Source: Hyphomicrobiales bacterium
Lineage (GTDB): Bacteria; Pseudomonadota; Alphaproteobacteria; Rhizobiales; Xanthobacteraceae
Reading direction: 5' to 3'
DNA: 34,843 bases
Assembly: GCA_017305595.1 (NCBI GenBank)
Contig: JAFKKL010000018.1
Coordinates: 1-34,843, forward strand
The translations under genes and the position numbers were made by a program. Shown piece after piece: positions 31,400 through 34,843 of the stretch (the first letter of the stretch is position 1; each line of letters starts with the position of its first letter). Under the pieces are notes generated by a model, which worked only from the letters and a program-made list of their open reading frames with translations, had not been told where the DNA came from and did not search any database.

Positions 31400-32290
31400 T
31401 CAAATACCGTCGCCGCGCAGATGCGCCACCAGTTGTTGCGCCGGGCGCGGCAGTGCTTTCAGGTTGCGCACGCAGATCGCAAGCCGTCGCGTCGCCCACG
31501 CATCGCGAATCCGCACCGGTTTGATCGCCATCACGCGCGCGCAGCGTTTCGCGGCGGCTTCCGGAATTACGGCGATGCCGACGCCGGCGGCGACCAGGCG
31601 GCACACCGCATCGAAGTCGCGCAACCTTGCGCGAAATCGCAAGCGCGCGCCGAGCCGCGCCGCCTGCGTCGCGAGATGAGTCTGCAATGCGCTCGTGGTG
31701 GAGAGCCCGACGAAATCGCGCGTTGTCACCGCGCCGAAATCGACGACGCGGCGATGGGCGAGATCGTTCTGCATGGAGACGACAAGCACCAGCCGGTCGT
31801 CGCGAAACGGAAAGCGTTCGATGCCTGATGGTAGTGCCTGCTCCACCGCGATCCCGATATCGGCGCGGCCCGCCGCGATGGCTTCGGCGATGCCGATGCT
31901 TTCCAGTTCCTCCGCATCGATATTCACTTGCGGATGATCGCGCAAAAACGTCGCCAGCGCGTGCGGCAGGTGTTCCGACAGGCTCGATGTATTCGCCAGC
32001 ACATGGATGCTGGTCTTGATCCCGCGCGCGTAGCCGGCGAGATCGCCGCGCAGGTTATCGGCGGCTGCCAGCACCACGCGGGCATGATCGAGCAGGCTTT
32101 CGCCGGCGTCGGTGAGCGTAACGCCATGGCGGCCGCGCCGCAGCAGCGTAACGTCGAGCGCAGCTTCCAGCATTTTGATGCGCTCGCTGGCCGACGCCAG
32201 CGCCAGATTGGCGCGTGCCGCGCCGCGGGTGATGCTGCGCGCTTCCGCCACCGCGACGAAGACTTGAAGATCGACGAGATCGAACCGCAT
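31400..32290 (-). CDS. LysR-type transcriptional regulator
   Basis: This 296-residue regulator has a helix-turn-helix in residues 1-60 (LQVFVAVAEARSITRGAARANLALASASERIKMLE) and a full effector domain with the HVLANTSSLSEHLP and FVGLSTTSALQTH segments. It diverges from the TauE/SafE-type permease gene at 32380 with a spacer of 89 bp. By the common LysR arrangement it probably controls that permease; the propeller gene downstream on its own strand may be co-transcribed with it. Confidence 0.9.
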   Translation of the reverse strand: MRFDLVDLQVFVAVAEARSITRGAARANLALASASERIKMLEAALDVTLLRRGRHGVTLTDAGESLLDHARVVLAAADNLRGDLAGYARGIKTSIHVLANTSSLSEHLPHALATFLRDHPQVNIDAEELESIGIAEAIAAGRADIGIAVEQALPSGIERFPFRDDRLVLVVSMQNDLAHRRVVDFGAVTTRDFVGLSTTSALQTHLATQAARLGARLRFRARLRDFDAVCRLVAAGVGIAVIPEAAAKRCARVMAIKPVRIRDAWATRRLAICVRNLKALPRPAQQLVAHLRGDGI

Positions 32291-32379
32291 GACGCCTCCG
32301 ATCTGACTTCGGATGTCCCGAAGGCTATTTCCGGAACCTCCAGATTGCGCCGCGCGCGCGGTTCGGTCAATCTGCCGCC

Positions 32380-33132
32380 ATGTCAGAACCCAGTCTCTTT
32401 CTCATCGTCGCCGTGTTTCTACTTGCCGGATTCGTCAAGGGCGTGATCGGCCTTGGCCTGCCGACGGTCGCGATGGGTTTGCTCGCGACGCGGATGGCGC
32501 CGGCGCATGCGCTCGCCATCGTCATCGTGCCGGCAATCACCACCAACATCTGGCAGACTTTTGTCGGACCTTACTTCTACGGTCTGGTGCGCCGCTTGTG
32601 GCCGATGCTGGTCGGGTTGTTGTTCGGCATCTGGTGCGGTTCGGGCCTGATGGTCGGGCCTTATGCGCGCTACGGCACGCTCATCCTCGGCGTTCTCCTG
32701 ATCATTTATGGCATCATCGGTCTGCGGAAGGTTCGCTTCCATGTCCCGCCCGCGAAGGAGAAGTGGATCGGCGGCATTGTCGGCGTCATTACCGGCGCGG
32801 TGTCGGCGGTGACCGGCGTACAGGTGATTCCATCGATGCCGTTCATGCAGGCCATCGGGCTCGAGAAGGACCAACTGGTGCAGGCGCTCGGCGTGTTTTT
32901 CACCACGGGGACCCTCGGCCTGATGCTCGGCCTTGCCGATGCGGGGTTGCTGACGGTTTCGGTCGCGGTGCCGGGATTGGTGGCGCTGGCGGCGGGGTTC
33001 TTCGGCATGTTCATCGGCCAGAAAATTCGCACCCGGATGCATCCGGACGCGTTCCGCCACTGGTTCCTGATCGCGATGATCGGGCTCGGCATCTACCTTG
33101 GCATCGAAGCGATCCAAAAGATCGCGGCGTGA
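32380..33132 (+). CDS. TauE/SafE-family membrane permease (TSUP)
   Basis: This 250-residue protein has about eight hydrophobic segments and the family pattern FVKGVIGLGLPTVAMGLL near the N-terminus, with a related repeat ITGAVSAVTGVQVIPSMPF in the second half. TSUP proteins move small organosulfur compounds or organic anions such as sulfite, sulfoacetate or taurine breakdown products. The ligand is not shown here. The ATG at 32380 lies 89 bp from the divergent LysR gene, its probable regulator. Confidence 0.88.
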   Translation: MSEPSLFLIVAVFLLAGFVKGVIGLGLPTVAMGLLATRMAPAHALAIVIVPAITTNIWQTFVGPYFYGLVRRLWPMLVGLLFGIWCGSGLMVGPYARYGTLILGVLLIIYGIIGLRKVRFHVPPAKEKWIGGIVGVITGAVSAVTGVQVIPSMPFMQAIGLEKDQLVQALGVFFTTGTLGLMLGLADAGLLTVSVAVPGLVALAAGFFGMFIGQKIRTRMHPDAFRHWFLIAMIGLGIYLGIEAIQKIAA

Positions 33133-33134
33133 AT

Positions 33135-33770
33135 TCAGCGCGCGTCCATCAGCGCGACGCGGATGCCGAGGTAGACGAACAGCGCGCCGATGCCGCGATT
33201 GATCCAGCGCATCAGGGCTCCGGACTGTCGCATCTTTCGTGCGGCGATGGCGGCGAACGCGGCGACGCCGAGGCACCATAGCGTGCCGTTGGCGACGAAG
33301 ATGACGCCGAGCACCAAGAGCGCCAGCGACAGATGCGGCGCGCCGGCATCGACGAACTGCGGCAGGAAGGCGAGGAAGAACAGCGCGATCTTCGGATTGA
33401 GAATGTTGGTCAGCGCGCCCTGCCAGAACACCTGCCACAACGTCACCGGTTTGGCGACGGCCTGTTCGCCATCGCTGTTACTATCGCGCGCGAGCAGCAT
33501 GCGGATGCCGATGTAACAGAGATAGGCACCGCCGATCAGCTTCACCGCCGTAAAGGCGGTGGACGATGCCGCGAGCAGCGCCGACAGTCCGACCGCGGCG
33601 GCGAAGACGTGCACGAGACAGCCGCAACCGATACCGATAGCGGCCACCGCGCCGCCGCGCCAGCCGAGTTGCAGGCTGCGGCCGGTGATGTAGGCGTTGT
33701 CGGGCCCCGGCGTGATGTTGAGCAACAGGCCCGAGACGATGAACAGCCAGAGATCGTGAATGCCGAGCAT
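33135..33770 (-). CDS. LysE/RhtB-family amino-acid exporter
   Basis: This 211-residue inner-membrane protein has about six hydrophobic segments and the family signature NITPGPDNAYITGRSLQLGWRGG in the first 40 residues. Family members export amino acids such as lysine, threonine or homoserine lactone. Two bases separate its stop from the stop of the TSUP gene, so they are convergent. The central loop (LLARDSNSDGEQAVAKP) is polar and likely cytoplasmic. Confidence 0.9.
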   Translation of the reverse strand: MLGIHDLWLFIVSGLLLNITPGPDNAYITGRSLQLGWRGGAVAAIGIGCGCLVHVFAAAVGLSALLAASSTAFTAVKLIGGAYLCYIGIRMLLARDSNSDGEQAVAKPVTLWQVFWQGALTNILNPKIALFFLAFLPQFVDAGAPHLSLALLVLGVIFVANGTLWCLGVAAFAAIAARKMRQSGALMRWINRGIGALFVYLGIRVALMDAR

Positions 33771-33786
33771 GTGCCGCCGTTGAGTA

Positions 33787-33874
33787 CGTCATGCCCGGAC
33801 TTGATCCGGGCATCCATCATTTCATTCAAGACTCATTTCGAAGATGGATTGCCGGGTCAAGCCCGGCAATGACG
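33787..33874. repeat. pair of inverted 32-bp palindromic elements
   Basis: The elements at 33787-33818 and 33843-33874 are inverted copies of each other. Each is itself a short palindrome built on cgtcatgcccgg/ccgggcatcc, like the one at 29435-29465. The pair can form one long cruciform with a 24-base tip. It lies between two minus-strand genes and may act as a transcript-end or mRNA-stabilising structure. Confidence 0.75.
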
Positions 33875-33890
33875 GGAGCAGATGATGCTG

Positions 33891-34829
33891 CTATTTCGAG
33901 CCCGGCACGAACGCATCGAACGCCGCCCAGAATTGCGCGCGGTAGCGGTTCTGCTCTTGCAAGATCTCGTGGCGCGAGCCCGGGACCACCAGATGCGAGC
34001 CGCCGCGCAGGTGATAGGCGAATTCCTCGATCGCCGGCGTCGAGACGATGGTGTCAGCACCTGCCGCCAGCATCAGGATCGGCTGGCGGATCTGTGACGG
34101 ATAATGCGTGGCGCGGAAGCCGTGCATGGTGCGGAACGCGGTGTCGGCCCACGCCACCGTCGGCGAGGCGATGCCGACGCTCGGGTCTTCCGCGAGGATT
34201 GCAGCGTTGCGGGCGTAACGCACCGGATCGCTGGTGAGAGGATTGTCGGCGAACGGCGCTTCGCCGACCAGCACATCATTGCCGCCGGGCACGTAGTTGC
34301 CGCCCATGCCGGCGTACCGCATCGCGCGCAGCAGCGTGCGCGCCGGCCACGACGTGGTGCGGCCGGGCAGGTCGATCATCGGCGCCGACAGCACGATGCG
34401 GTCGAACCAGCGACGCCCGGCGTGCGCCACGCGCAGCATTACCGCGCCGCCCATCGAATGCGCCAATGCGAAGTAGGGCGGCGGACAATCCGGCAGCACC
34501 ACTTGGCGATAGAACGTCTCGACGTCGATCTCGAAGTCGGCGAAGTCGCGCACGTAACCTTTGCGCGCGTCGCTCAGGCCACGCGCGGAGCCGCCCTGGC
34601 CGCGCCAGTCCAGTGCCGCGACCGCGAAGCCCCGATCCTGAAGATCGCGCACCGTCTCGAAATATTTTTCAATCTGCTCGCCGCGCCCGGTGAAGATGCA
34701 GACGGTGCCCCTGCGGCCCGGCGGCGGCGCGAAGCGCGCGTAGCGCAGCCTGACGCCGTCCGGCGTGGTGATGGTGCCGCTGACGGCACCGTCGGGAACC
34801 GGATTGGCGGGAATCGAAACCAGGGACAT
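33891..34829 (-). CDS. alpha/beta hydrolase, lysophospholipase (PldB)-like
   Basis: This 312-residue alpha/beta-hydrolase has the monoacylglycerol-lipase/lysophospholipase pattern: FTGRGEQIEKYFETV (oxyanion region), DWRGQGGSARG, nucleophile Ser in AHSMGG (about residue 145), acid in AAGADTIVS and His in GSRHEILQE near residue 288. It probably cleaves an ester of a fatty acid or phospholipid. No signal peptide is seen, so it is cytoplasmic or peripheral. The start ATG 34829 is close to the window end, and its binding site is weak. Confidence 0.88.
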   Translation of the reverse strand: MSLVSIPANPVPDGAVSGTITTPDGVRLRYARFAPPPGRRGTVCIFTGRGEQIEKYFETVRDLQDRGFAVAALDWRGQGGSARGLSDARKGYVRDFADFEIDVETFYRQVVLPDCPPPYFALAHSMGGAVMLRVAHAGRRWFDRIVLSAPMIDLPGRTTSWPARTLLRAMRYAGMGGNYVPGGNDVLVGEAPFADNPLTSDPVRYARNAAILAEDPSVGIASPTVAWADTAFRTMHGFRATHYPSQIRQPILMLAAGADTIVSTPAIEEFAYHLRGGSHLVVPGSRHEILQEQNRYRAQFWAAFDAFVPGSK

Positions 34830-34843
34830 GCAGGAACCGGTTA

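Overview
The window looks like part of an alphaproteobacterial chromosome of the Bradyrhizobium / Rhodopseudomonas / Afipia / Nitrobacter type. I infer this from the GC-rich sequence, a cpdR-like receiver gene beside an N-formylglutamate amidohydrolase, and short GC-rich intergenic palindromes of the kind common in that family. The genus cannot be fixed from the sequence alone.

The window has two unlike halves that meet at a tRNA-Val(GAC) gene at 25562-25636 (minus strand). The left half (1 to about 25.3 kb) is accessory and almost wholly catabolic. It opens with the C-terminus of a PQQ-type dehydrogenase, a cytochrome c and an unrecognised secreted protein. A minus-strand operon follows (FMN reductase, NIPSNAP-type protein, DapA-family lyase, two cupins, RutD-like hydrolase), divergent from a LysR regulator. 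Next is a plus-strand series from 6.8 to 17.7 kb: alpha/beta hydrolase, luciferase-like (LLM) flavin monooxygenase, MFS transporter, cupin, second hydrolase, two SDRs, a complete ferric-type ABC importer and a VOC protein. A second module (18.0-25.2 kb) holds a flavin reductase, MFS transporter, NtaA/SnaA/DszA-type monooxygenase, Tat-exported solute-binding protein, aldehyde dehydrogenase and LysR regulator.

Read together, these genes suggest import of an organic compound, oxygenation by reduced-flavin monooxygenases supplied by two unrelated flavin reductases, hydrolytic opening of the products, and oxidation by SDR and aldehyde dehydrogenases. The substrate cannot be named. A cyclic ketone, lactone or amide, or an N/S-heterocycle, is compatible with the enzyme set. 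Module 2 is flanked by imperfect direct repeats (17836-17906 and 25369-25439), and the tRNA 3' flank carries a second pair of imperfect repeats, so it may have arrived by integration at the tRNA. No integrase or transposase is visible in the window.

The right half (25.6-34.8 kb) looks like ordinary chromosome: a YdcZ-type membrane protein, cpdR, N-formylglutamate amidohydrolase, a likely minus-strand small RNA with anti-Shine-Dalgarno motifs and a strong terminator, hisN, palindromic repeats, a secreted beta-propeller protein with a LysR gene, a TauE/SafE-type permease, a LysE-type exporter and a lysophospholipase-like hydrolase.
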